Origin: Halomonas sp. LR3S48
GTDB taxonomy: Bacteria; Pseudomonadota; Gammaproteobacteria; Pseudomonadales; Halomonadaceae
Assembly (NCBI RefSeq): GCF_025725665.1
Contig: NZ_CP107009.1
Location: 3,906,001 to 3,970,000 of the forward strand
Length of the DNA: 64,000 nucleotides
Reading direction: 5' to 3'
Within the stretch, counting starts at the first letter, position 1. Each line of letters starts with the position of its first letter. The translations under genes and the position numbers were made by a program. Shown here one piece after another: positions 36,958 to 46,979 of the stretch. A model generated the notes under the pieces. It was not told where the DNA came from and searched no databases. It saw only the letters and a program-made list of their open reading frames with translations.

Positions 36958-37125
36958 ATCGCCACCTCTCTGGATTTTATTCGCTCAGCATGCAGCGGAC
37001 GGAGAGGTACATCAAGAGAACGGCACATAGCACGACCGGCACCCAAGGCCCGCAGCGAAAGCGCGAACGTGCCGGTAAGCTACGCTGTCAAAGCGGTAGG
37101 CAAGGAACCACAGGAACGATCTCTC

Positions 37126-37515
37126 ATGAAGCTACACGACACCCACCGTGACGATGTCGGATCGGGCGCCATCATGGGCACCCTCGAGGAGAACGAGGCC
37201 CACTATTCCGAAGAGGGCTTCTGGGACAAGGTCGCCCATAGCGCCCGCCGGGCAGGCAGGAAGACCCTCGAGCCCGCGCTGAAGATGTATTACGCCGCGC
37301 AGGACCCCAACACGCCGCTGTGGGCGAAGACCACCATCTATGGCGCGCTGGGGTATTTCATCTCACCCATCGACGCCATCCCCGACCTTACCCCCTTTCT
37401 CGGCTACACCGATGACATGGGCGTGCTGGCCGGCGCACTCGCCATCGTCGCCGCCCGCATCAACGACAAGCACCGGGAGCAGGCCAAGGCCACGCTGACC
37501 CGGTGGTTCGGGTAG
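37126..37515 (+). CDS. YkvA family (DUF1232) membrane protein
   Basis: 129 residues. The C-terminal DUF1232 motif is clear: LWAKTTIYGALGYFISPIDA, then IPDLTPFLGYTDDMGVL, with one or two hydrophobic helices. Function unknown. Start ATG 37126 follows AGGAACG; ATG 37174 is an alternative that would drop 16 residues. Followed by a strong hairpin terminator at 37558-37585. Confidence 0.8.
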   Translation: MKLHDTHRDDVGSGAIMGTLEENEAHYSEEGFWDKVAHSARRAGRKTLEPALKMYYAAQDPNTPLWAKTTIYGALGYFISPIDAIPDLTPFLGYTDDMGVLAGALAIVAARINDKHREQAKATLTRWFG

Positions 37516-37557
37516 GATTCAGCCCCCTGCACCGACTGCAGGAGAGGCCATAAACGC

Positions 37558-37585
37558 AAACAGCCGCTTATAAGCGGCTGTTTTT
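37558..37585 (+). terminator. Rho-independent terminator of the ykvA gene
   Basis: A perfect 26-nt palindrome (arms AAACAGCCGCTTA/TAAGCGGCTGTTT) is followed by further T residues. On the + strand it ends the ykvA transcript; on the - strand it lies just past the tRNA-Leu 3' end and could also terminate that transcript, with a weaker T tract. Confidence 0.8.
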
Positions 37586-37603
37586 CAATGACTTCTCTAT
37601 CAG

Positions 37604-37690
37604 TGGTACCGGCGGTCGGACTCGAACCGACAAGGGCTTGCACCCGGCGGATTTTGAATCCGCTGCGTCTACCAATTCCGCCACGCCGGC
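37604..37690 (-). tRNA. tRNA-Leu (anticodon CAA)
   Basis: 87 nt on the - strand, including an encoded CCA. The acceptor stem GCCGGCG pairs with CGCCGGT (first pair G:U) and is followed by A-CCA. The anticodon arm is GCGGA / loop TTCAAAA / TCCGC, giving anticodon CAA at 37654-37656 (reads UUG). A long variable arm (class II) and GGTTCGAGTCC T arm are present. It starts 148 bp upstream of queA on the other strand. It is the only tRNA I found in the window. Confidence 0.97.
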
Positions 37691-37838
37691 AGCGCCGAGC
37701 ATTATACGTGGCCGGTGCGGCAGGTCAATCGCCAGGCCTGACGCGAGAGACGATTTTCGGTATCCTTGCCGGCTGTTTCGGCGGCTCGCGAGCCGCCGTG
37801 CACGAATTCTCTCGATGACCAATGCGGACCCGACCTGC

Positions 37839-38879
37839 ATGCAGCGCGCCGACTTCCATTACGAGCTCCCCGAGGAGCTGATCGCCCGCTATCCGTCCGA
37901 ACGGCGCAGCGACTGTCGCCTGCTGTGCGTCAACGGCGAGAGCGGCAAGCTGGCCCATCGCCGCTTCACCGACCTGGTGGAGCTGCTCGAGCCGGGCGAT
38001 CTGCTGGTGTTCAACGACACCCGGGTGATTCCGGCACGCCTGCACGGCCACAAGGCCAGCGGTGGCAAGGTGGAGATGCTGCTGGAGCGCCCGCTGGACG
38101 CCCATCGCGGGCTGGCCCATATCCGCTCCAGCAAGTCGCCCAAGCCGGGCACCGAGCTGATCTTCGAGGGCGATATCCGCGCCGTGGTCGAGGGCCGTCG
38201 CGAGGCGCTGTTCGAGCTGCGCTTTCTCGGCGAGACGCCGCTGATCGAGCTGCTCGAGCGCCACGGTCACATGCCGCTGCCGCCCTACATCGACCGCGCC
38301 GACGAACTCGCCGACCGCGACCGCTACCAGACCGTCTATGCCCGTCGTGACGGCGCCGTGGCCGCCCCCACCGCCGGACTGCACTTCGACGAACCGCTGC
38401 TGGAACGGCTGGCGGCGAAAGGCGTCGAAAGTGCCTTCGTCACCCTGCACGTGGGTGCCGGCACCTTCCAGCCGGTGCGTGCCGACGACATCCGCGAGCA
38501 CCAGATGCACAACGAATGGATCGAGGTGAACGAAGCGGCCTGTGACAAGGTGCGCGCGGCCAAGGCCGCGGGGCGCCGCGTGATCGCGGTGGGCACCACC
38601 AGCGTGCGCTGCCTGGAGAGTGCCTGTGCATCGAGCGCGGACGGCGAGATCGCCCCGTTCAGCGGCGAGACCGATATCTTCATCTATCCCGGCTACGCGT
38701 GGCGCTGCGTGGATGCACTGATCACCAACTTCCACCTGCCCGAGTCGACCCTGCTGATGCTGGTCTCCTCCTTCGCCGGGTATGAGACCACCATGGCGGC
38801 CTATCGCGAAGCCGTGGCCGAGCGCTACGCCTTCTTCAGCTATGGCGACGCGATGTTCCTGACCCACAAGCGCTCCTGA
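37839..38879 (+). CDS. queA: S-adenosylmethionine:tRNA ribosyltransferase-isomerase
   Basis: 346 residues. Moves the ribosyl part of AdoMet to preQ1 in tRNA, making epoxyqueuosine. N-terminus [16 protein letters not shown] and internal [44 protein letters not shown] and [18 protein letters not shown] are diagnostic. ATG 37839 aligns with the family start (MQRADF); an ATG at 37815 would add eight residues. First of queA-tgt-yajC-secD-secF; tgt follows 61 bp later and inserts the precursor base. Confidence 0.95.
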   Translation: MQRADFHYELPEELIARYPSERRSDCRLLCVNGESGKLAHRRFTDLVELLEPGDLLVFNDTRVIPARLHGHKASGGKVEMLLERPLDAHRGLAHIRSSKSPKPGTELIFEGDIRAVVEGRREALFELRFLGETPLIELLERHGHMPLPPYIDRADELADRDRYQTVYARRDGAVAAPTAGLHFDEPLLERLAAKGVESAFVTLHVGAGTFQPVRADDIREHQMHNEWIEVNEAACDKVRAAKAAGRRVIAVGTTSVRCLESACASSADGEIAPFSGETDIFIYPGYAWRCVDALITNFHLPESTLLMLVSSFAGYETTMAAYREAVAERYAFFSYGDAMFLTHKRS

Positions 38880-38892
38880 ACCCCAAGAATAG

Positions 38893-40083
<1,191 letters not shown>

Positions 40084-40087
40084 CCGC

Positions 40088-40121
40088 CGGCCGGTGGCGT
40101 CAGGCCAGGCGCCACCGGCCG
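40088..40121. terminator. 12-bp stem-loop between tgt and yajC
   Basis: A stem CGGCCGGTGGCG pairs perfectly with CGCCACCGGCCG across a 10-nt loop. There is no T tract, so it is not a simple intrinsic terminator. It may stabilise the tgt mRNA end or partly attenuate entry into yajC-secDF. Confidence 0.45.
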
Positions 40122-40181
40122 TCATCAGCTGCTTACTTCATTCGCGACCCAACTTACCTTCTTTCAGGAGAGACGCTTCTC

Positions 40182-40511
40182 ATGCTGGACTTCTTCATCT
40201 CCCCGGCCATGGCCCAGGACGCCGGCGCCGCAGGTGGCGGCATCGCCCAGATCGTCATGCTGGTCGGCTTCGTGCTGATCTTCTACTTCCTGCTGTGGCG
40301 CCCCCAATCCAAGCGTGCCAAGCAGCACCGCGAGCTGGTCGGCGGCCTGTCCAAGGGCGACGAAGTGGTGATCGGTGGCGGCCTGGTGGGTCGCATCACC
40401 AAGGTGGGCGACGAGTTCCTCACCCTGGAGATCGCCGACAACACCGAAGTCAACGTACAGAAGAGTGCCGTGGCCAACGTGTTGCCCAAGGGCACCATCA
40501 AGTCCATCTGA
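40182..40511 (+). CDS. yajC: Preprotein translocase subunit YajC
   Basis: 109 residues. One membrane helix (IAQIVMLVGFVLIFYFLLW) is followed by a small cytoplasmic domain: RPQSKRAKQHRELVGGLSKG, then GGGLVGRITKVGDEFLTLEIA. YajC binds SecD-SecF and increases the efficiency of SecYEG export. AGGAG lies upstream of ATG 40182; longer frame to 40080 is discarded. Followed by secD after 149 bp. Confidence 0.95.
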   Translation: MLDFFISPAMAQDAGAAGGGIAQIVMLVGFVLIFYFLLWRPQSKRAKQHRELVGGLSKGDEVVIGGGLVGRITKVGDEFLTLEIADNTEVNVQKSAVANVLPKGTIKSI

Positions 40512-40660
40512 CGTCGATGCTCCTCGCCCTTGCCGATGGCTCTTCCGAGCCTGGTGACGGCGAGGGTCGCATGGCGGCCGGCTGCCCTGTCCTCGCGGAT
40601 CGGGGATCCGGCCGCACTGCCGTCCTGTAGCCTTCTTTACGCAACCTAGGCAGGGCTCCC

Positions 40661-42511
40661 ATGCTCAACCGTTATCCCCTATGGAAGTATCTGCTGATAC
40701 TCATCGTGCTGCTCGGCGGCCTGATCTACTCGCTACCCAACCTCTTTCCCGAGGATCCCGCGGTTCAGATCAGCAGCGCCCAGGGCGATAGCACCCTCGA
40801 TGAGGCACAGCTCGAGCGCGTCCAGCAGTCCCTCCACGATGCCGGCATCGACATCAAGGCCATCGAGCGCGAAGAAGCCAGCGTGCTGATTCGCCTCAAC
40901 GATCCCGACCATCAGCTGCGCACTCGCGACCTGGTCGCCGAGCAGCTCGGCGACGGCTTCGTGGTGGCGCTCAACCTCGCCGAATCCACCCCCACCTGGC
41001 TGCAGGGCCTGGCCGCCTCGCCGATGACCCTGGGCCTGGACCTGCGCGGCGGCGTGCATTTCCTGCTCGAGGTCGACATGGACGCGGCGGTGACCCAACG
41101 CCTGGAGGTCAACGCCAGCGCCATGCGCGAACAGCTGCGCAGCGAGCGTATCCGCTATCGGGGCACCGATATCGAGAACCGCACCCTGACCATCACCTTC
41201 GCCAGCGAAGAGGATCGCGACAGCGCACGCCGGCTGATCAGTCGCGAGTTCCGCGATTTCGACTATGCCAGCGAGCAGGAAGGTCGCGCTTCGCTGCTGA
41301 TCATGACGCTGACCGAGCAGGCGGTGGCCGAGATCCAGGACTACGCCATCAACCAGAACCTCACTACCCTGCGCAACCGGGTGGACGAGCTGGGCGTGGC
41401 CGAACCGATGGTGCAGCGCCAGGGTCCGGACCGCATCGTGGTCGAGCTGCCCGGCGTACAGGACACCGTGGCCGCCAAGCGCGTGGTGGGCGCTACCGCC
41501 AACCTCGAGTTCCGCCTCGAGGCGCGCCCGGACACCCCGGACGCGGAGACCGAGTCCTTCGCCTTCCGCAACAATCCCAATCGCACCGCCGACCTGATGC
41601 GCGACGTGATCATCACCGGCGACAGCGTCTCCAGCGCCAACCACAGCTTCGACGAGAACGGCCGGCCCCAGGTCAACATCAACCTGGACGGTACCGGCGG
41701 CACGCTGATGAACCGAGCCACCCGCACCAATATCGGACGCAACATGGCGGTGCTGTTCATCGAGCACAAGTCTCGCGACCGGGTGGTGATGGAGGATGGC
41801 GAAGAGGTGACGGTTCGCGAACCCTACACCGAACGCGGCCTGATCAGCCTCGCCACCATCCAGAGCGCACTGGGCAACAGCTTCCGCATCACCGGGCTCG
41901 ATTCGCCCACCGAGGCAGCCGAGCTGGCCCTGCTGCTGCGCTCCGGCTCGCTGGCGGCGCCGATCTACTTCGTTCAGGAGCGTACCATCGGCCCGAGCCT
42001 CGGCGCCGAGAACATCGAGCGCGGCTTGATGTCGGTGCAGATCGGCCTGCTGCTGGTGGTGCTGTTCATGCTGATTCGCTACAAGGTGTTCGGCGTCTTC
42101 GCCAACCTGGCGCTGGCCTTGAACCTGACCTTGCTGATCGCGGCGATGTCACTGCTCGGTGCCACCCTGACGCTGCCCGGCATCGCCGGCATCGTGCTGA
42201 CGCTGGGCATGGCGGTGGACGCCAACGTGCTGATCTTCGAACGCATACGCGAGGAGCTGCGTGGCGGGCTGTCGGTCCAGCAGGCCATCCATGCCGGCTA
42301 CGAGCGAGCCTTCAGCTCCATCGTCGACGCCAACATCACCACCCTGCTGGTGGCGATCATCCTGTTCTCGATCGGCACCGGCCCGGTCAAGGGCTTCGCC
42401 GTGACCCTGTCGCTGGGGATCCTCACTTCGCTGTTCACCGCCCTGATGGTGACACGCGCGATGGTGAACCTCGTCTACGGCGGCAAGCCGGTCAAGAAGC
42501 TCTGGATCTAA
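40661..42511 (+). CDS. secD: Protein translocase subunit SecD
   Basis: 616 residues, usual length. RND-type membrane protein that uses the proton gradient to pull exported proteins into the periplasm. One N-terminal helix (YLLILIVLLGGLIYSLPNLF), a large periplasmic P1 domain (about 30-440; LGLDLRGGVHFLLEVD), then five helices with GIVLTLGMAVDANVLIFERI. Followed by secF after 22 bp: the two form one complex. Confidence 0.97.
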   Translation: MLNRYPLWKYLLILIVLLGGLIYSLPNLFPEDPAVQISSAQGDSTLDEAQLERVQQSLHDAGIDIKAIEREEASVLIRLNDPDHQLRTRDLVAEQLGDGFVVALNLAESTPTWLQGLAASPMTLGLDLRGGVHFLLEVDMDAAVTQRLEVNASAMREQLRSERIRYRGTDIENRTLTITFASEEDRDSARRLISREFRDFDYASEQEGRASLLIMTLTEQAVAEIQDYAINQNLTTLRNRVDELGVAEPMVQRQGPDRIVVELPGVQDTVAAKRVVGATANLEFRLEARPDTPDAETESFAFRNNPNRTADLMRDVIITGDSVSSANHSFDENGRPQVNINLDGTGGTLMNRATRTNIGRNMAVLFIEHKSRDRVVMEDGEEVTVREPYTERGLISLATIQSALGNSFRITGLDSPTEAAELALLLRSGSLAAPIYFVQERTIGPSLGAENIERGLMSVQIGLLLVVLFMLIRYKVFGVFANLALALNLTLLIAAMSLLGATLTLPGIAGIVLTLGMAVDANVLIFERIREELRGGLSVQQAIHAGYERAFSSIVDANITTLLVAIILFSIGTGPVKGFAVTLSLGILTSLFTALMVTRAMVNLVYGGKPVKKLWI

Positions 42512-42533
42512 GGCTCACCAACTTGAGGTGGTT

Positions 42534-43460
42534 ATGAAGACCCTCGTCAACCGTCAGTTCGACTTCATGGGCAAGCGCCGGATCGCTTTTATCGTTTCCG
42601 GCCTGATGATCCTGGTGTCGATCGCTTCACTGCTGTTCCAGCAGCTCAACCTGGGGCTGGACTTCACCGGCGGCACCCTGGTCGAGGTGCGCTACGCCGT
42701 GGCCCCCTCGCTGGATGCGGTGCGCCAGGTGCTGGAAGCCGCCGAGTTCCGCGACGTCTCGGTACAGACCTTCGGCGCCTCCAACGAGGTGTTGATCCGC
42801 CTGCAGCAGGCCTTCGACGCCGAGGTGGGCGATCGTGTGATCGAACTGCTGCGCGCCGAAGGTGACGCCGTGGAGCTGGTGCGCGCCGAGTTCGTCGGCG
42901 CCCAGGTCGGCGAACAGCTGCGCGACCAGAGCGGCCTTGGCCTGCTGGTGGCGCTGGGGGTAGTGATGCTCTACGTCGCCTTCCGCTTCCAGTACAAGTT
43001 CGCCATCGGCGCGCTGCTGGCGCTGATGCACGACGTCATCATCGTGGTCGGCGTCTTCTCACTGTTCCAGCTGGAATTCGACCTCACCGTGCTCGCCGCG
43101 CTGCTGGCGGTGATCGGCTACTCGCTCAACGACACCATCGTCGTCTACGACCGCATCCGCGAGACGATCCGCACTTCGCGCATCGACGACATGCCGGCGA
43201 TCTTCAACGAAGCGATCAACCTCACCCTGTCGCGCACGCTGGCGACCTCCGGCACCACCCTGCTGGTATTGCTGGCACTGCTGATCCTCGGCGGCGACAT
43301 GATCCATTACTTCTCCATCGCCCTGATCCTCGGCATCGTGGTAGGCACCTTCTCCTCCGTTTACGTGGCAGCCGCCCTGCTGTTGACCGTGCACCTGGAA
43401 CGCAAGGACCTGATACCGCCGAAGAAAGAGGTGGACGCGGAGGAAGAGCAGTTGCCCTAG
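42534..43460 (+). CDS. secF: Protein translocase subunit SecF
   Basis: 308 residues. Six membrane helices; the periplasmic stretch starts with LGLDFTGGTLVEV and the C-terminal core has AVIGYSLNDTIVVYDRIRE and TLSRTLATSGTTLLV. Works with SecD. ATG 42534 has GAGG six bases upstream; GTG at 42528 is an alternative. Ends the queA-tgt-yajC-secD-secF cluster at a strong terminator. Confidence 0.97.
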   Translation: MKTLVNRQFDFMGKRRIAFIVSGLMILVSIASLLFQQLNLGLDFTGGTLVEVRYAVAPSLDAVRQVLEAAEFRDVSVQTFGASNEVLIRLQQAFDAEVGDRVIELLRAEGDAVELVRAEFVGAQVGEQLRDQSGLGLLVALGVVMLYVAFRFQYKFAIGALLALMHDVIIVVGVFSLFQLEFDLTVLAALLAVIGYSLNDTIVVYDRIRETIRTSRIDDMPAIFNEAINLTLSRTLATSGTTLLVLLALLILGGDMIHYFSIALILGIVVGTFSSVYVAAALLLTVHLERKDLIPPKKEVDAEEEQLP

Positions 43461-43513
43461 GAAAGGCACCCATGACGTCTGCGCTCGGTATCTTGGGCGC
43501 AGCGGTGCCCTGA

Positions 43514-43556
43514 AACGAAACCGCCCCCGCAGCGCTGCTGCGGGGGCGGTTTCGTT
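43514..43556. terminator. Bidirectional terminator between secF and suhB
   Basis: A perfect 20-bp stem (AACGAAACCGCCCCCGCAGC and its complement) with a 3-nt loop, GCT. The right arm ends in TTTCGTT and the left arm carries AAACG, so in both directions a modest T-rich tail follows the GC-rich stem. It separates the convergent secF and suhB genes. Confidence 0.85.
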
Positions 43557-43573
43557 GCGGGCTGTATCGAGAC

Positions 43574-44368
43574 TTAAAAGTGGGGCTTGAGCTGCTGCAC
43601 CAAAGCCTTGTACAGGCGCGGGCCGGCGGCCATCAGTTGCCCTGCGGTATCCACGCCGGGCTGGCCATCGGGCGTTCCCATCAGCGCTCCGGCTTCCTTG
43701 AGCAGCAGGCTGCCGACCAGGCGGTCCTGTTCCTCCAGCCCCAGTACGAAGGCGGCATCGACGCGGCCCGCAGCCAGTTCGGCCATGTCGAGCAGGCCGC
43801 TGCCGGTAGCCAGTTGGCTCTCGACCTGAGGGCCGAGCTGCTGGATCAGGGTCAGGTAGGCAGGCAGGTAGCGCGAGCGCTGCTCGCTTTCGGGCAGGCT
43901 CATGGCCATGCGCGAACCAAGAATGGCGTTGGACTTGGGCACGCGAATGCGCTTGCCGTTGTGCTGGGCACCGCGGCCACGGCTGGTCAGGTATTCATCG
44001 TCGCTGAAGGGGCAGATCACCACCGCATGCTCCGGGCGGCCCTTCACCAGGCATACCACCGACAGGGCAAAGCCGCTGCCGGCCACGCCCAGGCTGGAAT
44101 AGCCGTGGAAGGGCTCGATACGCCATTCGATGTCCTGTCCCTCGCCTTCGCCGGCGCGGTGGGGCGTGAAGCGGCCCACCACCCCATGTTGGGGATAGCC
44201 GCGGTTGAGCTGACGCTGGATCAGCGTTTCGGCATTACGAGCAGTGTCCTCGAGCAGGCGCTCGAGGTTGTGTTCCTCGTGAGAATTCTCGATGCGCTCA
44301 CGAATGCGCAGGAACTGTTCGGCGGCGCTGCGTGTGGCACGCAGGGCAAATTGGACCATCGGATGCAT
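43574..44368 (-). CDS. suhB: SuhB-type inositol monophosphatase family protein, metal-site residues lost
   Basis: 264 residues; clear SuhB homology by length and by shared blocks such as SRGRGAQHNGKRIRV and AAGRVDAAF and by its place beside secF and trmJ. Active-site motifs are changed: the family's D-P-L-D-G-T is EPFHGY here (residues 85-90); the E-E-S/G motif is VVGRFT; the D-Y-V-T-x-V-D region has become LERLLED; and only D215 of the W-D pair remains (QDRLVG). Catalysis therefore looks unlikely. E. coli SuhB also acts in rRNA antitermination with NusA, a role that does not need phosphatase activity, so a structural role is plausible. Confidence 0.85.
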   Translation of the reverse strand: MHPMVQFALRATRSAAEQFLRIRERIENSHEEHNLERLLEDTARNAETLIQRQLNRGYPQHGVVGRFTPHRAGEGEGQDIEWRIEPFHGYSSLGVAGSGFALSVVCLVKGRPEHAVVICPFSDDEYLTSRGRGAQHNGKRIRVPKSNAILGSRMAMSLPESEQRSRYLPAYLTLIQQLGPQVESQLATGSGLLDMAELAAGRVDAAFVLGLEEQDRLVGSLLLKEAGALMGTPDGQPGVDTAGQLMAAGPRLYKALVQQLKPHF

Positions 44369-44568
44369 GATCGGGCCTTGGAGCGTCGGTGATGTTAAAG
44401 AACAGGCGAGTTCGAACGCGTAGTGCGGGTCGAACGTGGCGTACGGGTCGCACGCATGGCGCGCATCCTAGCAGAATCGCGGCAACTGCGCCATCGCCGC
44501 CAGTGGGCATGATAGACTTGCCCTTCCCTGGGTTCCCACGTTTTATCGTCAACGGCAGAGACAGTTCC

Positions 44569-45402
44569 ATGCTCGACCGCATTCGCATCGTGCTGATCGG
44601 CACCAGCCATCCCGGCAACATCGGCGCCACCGCTCGCGCCATGCACAACATGGGACTCGGCGATCTGGCCCTGGTCGCGCCGCGCTGCCAGCCGCTGACC
44701 AGCGAGAGCATCTCGCGCGCCTCCGGGGCCGATCATATCGTGCATGCCGCGCGCACCGTCGCCACTCTCGAGGAAGCCGTCGCCGACTGCACCCTGGCGG
44801 TAGGCGCCAGCGCCCGCTCGCGCACCCTGCCATGGCCGATGATTACCCCTCGCGCCTTGGGCGAGCGCCTGCCACAGGAACTTGCCGGCCCCGAGTCGCG
44901 AGTGGCACTGGTGTTCGGCCGTGAGGACAGCGGGCTCTCCAACGCCGAGCTGCAGCGCTGCCATGCCCACGTGCACATCCCCACCAACCCCGACTTCAGC
45001 TCGCTCAACCTGGCCGCCGCGGTACAGGTGCTGGCCTACGAGTGCCGCCAGGCCTGGCTCGGCGCCGGCAGCAATGTCGGCGAACAGGAAGCGGAGCCGC
45101 ACCAGCCGCTGGCGAGTCACGAGGAGTTGGAGCACTACTTCGCTCACCTGGAGCGCACCCTGATCGACATCGGCTTCCACGACCCGGCGCAGCCGCGCCA
45201 GCTGATGGCCCGGCTGCGCCGTTTCACCCTGCGCGCCCGCCCCGAGCGCATGGAACTCAACATCCTGCGCGGCATCCTGTCGGCCACGGAGAAGTGCGCC
45301 GCCACGCGAGAGGGCGAGCCCCTTGGGGTGAGCGTCCACGGCAAGCAGCGTAACGTCGGCGAGACGGACGACAACGCAACGCATTCGGGGCGCGAGCGGT
45401 AG
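44569..45402 (+). CDS. trmJ: tRNA (cytidine/uridine-2'-O)-methyltransferase TrmJ
   Basis: 277 residues. SPOUT-fold enzyme methylating the 2'-OH of residue 32 in several tRNAs. Motifs: IRIVLIGTSHPGNIGATARA at the start, LVFGREDSGLSNAEL, and IPTNPDFSSLNLAAAVQVLA forming the knot. ATG 44569 opens at the conserved start; longer frame to 44389 overlaps suhB's upstream region and is discarded. Divergent from suhB. In many Gammaproteobacteria it lies next to the isc operon, as here. Confidence 0.94.
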   Translation: MLDRIRIVLIGTSHPGNIGATARAMHNMGLGDLALVAPRCQPLTSESISRASGADHIVHAARTVATLEEAVADCTLAVGASARSRTLPWPMITPRALGERLPQELAGPESRVALVFGREDSGLSNAELQRCHAHVHIPTNPDFSSLNLAAAVQVLAYECRQAWLGAGSNVGEQEAEPHQPLASHEELEHYFAHLERTLIDIGFHDPAQPRQLMARLRRFTLRARPERMELNILRGILSATEKCAATREGEPLGVSVHGKQRNVGETDDNATHSGRER

Positions 45403-45501
45403 ACGCCTTGAACGCTGCCCGCTGCGTCCCCATATGATGCAACTGTCACCTATTGCTTACCCGCCGCCCAGGCCGCCTCACCGCCACCCAAGGACCGCTG
45501 C

Positions 45502-46368
45502 ATGTTTCAACGACTGCGCGAGGACATCAATAGCGTATTCGCCCGTGACCCGGCGGCGCGCAACTTTCTGGAAGTGCTGACCAACTATCCGGGGCTGCAT
45601 GCGCTGCTGCTGCATCGCCTCGCCCATTGGCTGTGGAAGAAGCATCTCAAGTGGCTGGCCCGCACCCTGTCGACCTTCTCGCGTTGGCTCACGGGCATCG
45701 AGATCCACCCCGGAGCGAAGATTGGCCGGCGCTTCTTCATCGACCACGGCATGGGTGTGGTGATCGGCGAGACCGCCGAGGTGGGCGATGACGTCACCCT
45801 CTACCAGGGCGTGACGCTGGGCGGCACCAGTTGGCACAAGGGCAAGCGCCACCCGACCCTGGGAGATGGCGTCATCGTCGGCGCCGGCGCCAAGATTCTC
45901 GGCCCTTTCACCGTCGGCGCCGGGGCCAAGGTCGGTTCCAACGCCGTGGTGACCAAGGAAGTACCCGCCGGCGCCACGGTGGTCGGCATCCCCGGCAAGA
46001 TCGTCAAGCGAACCGAGCCGGATGCCGCCGAGGCGCTGGAGATCGACCCCGAGCGCCGCGAGGCGATGCGGCGCAAGTTCGGCTTCGATGCCTACGGCGT
46101 GAGCGAGGACATGCCCGACCCGGTGGCACGCTCGATTCAGGCCATGCTCGATCACATGCACGCCGTCGACGGACGCATCGAGCGCATGTGCGGCACCCTG
46201 CGCAAGCTCGATGCCAGCTATCGCGAGGGCAAGCTGCCGGAACTGCGCGACGAGGACTTCGCCGACATTCTCTCCGATGTCGACGGCTGTTGCGGCCCCA
46301 CCGTCGACTCCGACAGCGGACATGACGAGGATCAAGGCGGACAGAACACCCCGCAGGGGAATGGTTGA
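45502..46368 (+). CDS. cysE: Serine O-acetyltransferase
   Basis: 288 residues. Acetylates L-serine for cysteine synthesis using a left-handed beta-helix of hexapeptide repeats: [18 protein letters not shown] with the catalytic His, then [19 protein letters not shown]. The N-terminus is the short type (EpsC/NifP-like) without the long helical domain of E. coli CysE. The roughly 90-residue C-terminal tail after [10 protein letters not shown] is longer than usual, acidic and ends [17 protein letters not shown] precedes the ATG. The last bases contain the IscR box, so cysE and iscR share sequence. Confidence 0.93.
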   Translation: MFQRLREDINSVFARDPAARNFLEVLTNYPGLHALLLHRLAHWLWKKHLKWLARTLSTFSRWLTGIEIHPGAKIGRRFFIDHGMGVVIGETAEVGDDVTLYQGVTLGGTSWHKGKRHPTLGDGVIVGAGAKILGPFTVGAGAKVGSNAVVTKEVPAGATVVGIPGKIVKRTEPDAAEALEIDPERREAMRRKFGFDAYGVSEDMPDPVARSIQAMLDHMHAVDGRIERMCGTLRKLDASYREGKLPELRDEDFADILSDVDGCCGPTVDSDSGHDEDQGGQNTPQGNG

Positions 46369-46394
46369 CCTTAACGGTCAGGCTTTACCATAAT
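46361..46394 (+). promoter_or_regulatory. iscR promoter with IscR type-1-like box
   Basis: A -35-like TTGACC at 46365-46370 and -10-like CATAAT at 46389-46394 are 18 bp apart. Over 46361-46385 the sequence fits the type-1 IscR consensus at 19 of 25 positions by my count; the core TTGACC-TTAAC-GGTCAG keeps the exact spacing, and its T-to-C change is mirrored by A-to-G on the other arm. [2Fe-2S]-IscR represses its own operon at such a box. It overlaps the cysE stop. The consensus is recalled from the literature on E. coli. Confidence 0.6.
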
Positions 46395-46498
46395 GGCGAA
46401 TCGATCCACGGCTCGCCGCTCGCGGCGAGCGCTCGCTGACCTGCCGGCCTTGTCATGAGTCCCGAGACAAGCTTTCCGATGCGCCTGAAGAGCCCGCC

Positions 46499-46975
46499 AT
46501 GCGTTTGACCACCAAGGGACGCTACGCCGTCACCGCCATGCTCGACCTGGCCCTGAACGCAGACAAGGGGCCCATCTGCCTGGCCGACATCTCGCGTCGC
46601 CAGGAGATATCCCTGCCCTACCTCGAGCAGCTCTTCGCCCGGCTGCGTCGCGCCGGGCTGGTCAACAGCGTTCGCGGCCCAGGCGGCGGCTACCTGCTGG
46701 CGCTGCCCGCGGCCGAGATATCGATATCGCGGGTGATCGATGCCGTCGACGAATCCGTGGATGCCACCCGCTGCCAGGGACTCTCGGACTGTCAGCAGGG
46801 CGACACCTGCCTGACCCACCATCTATGGTGCGACCTCTCCGAGCAGATCCGCAGCTTCCTCGACGGTATCACCCTCGGCCAGTTGGTCGAGCACGGCGAC
46901 GTACGCCGCATCGCTGCCCGCCAGCGCAGCCGCCACGACGACAACACCATCCTGACCTCCTCGGAGATCCCGTGA
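46499..46975 (+). CDS. iscR: Fe-S cluster assembly transcriptional regulator IscR
   Basis: 158 residues. Rrf2 family: N-terminal winged helix ([19 protein letters not shown]...[17 protein letters not shown], here described by its ends) and the cluster-binding C-x5-C-x5-C ([13 protein letters not shown]) that with His ligates a [2Fe-2S] cluster. As holo-protein it represses isc genes, so output follows cluster demand. Precedes iscS by 4 bp. No other regulator in the operon. Confidence 0.96.
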   Translation: MRLTTKGRYAVTAMLDLALNADKGPICLADISRRQEISLPYLEQLFARLRRAGLVNSVRGPGGGYLLALPAAEISISRVIDAVDESVDATRCQGLSDCQQGDTCLTHHLWCDLSEQIRSFLDGITLGQLVEHGDVRRIAARQRSRHDDNTILTSSEIP

Positions 46976-46979
46976 GCCC

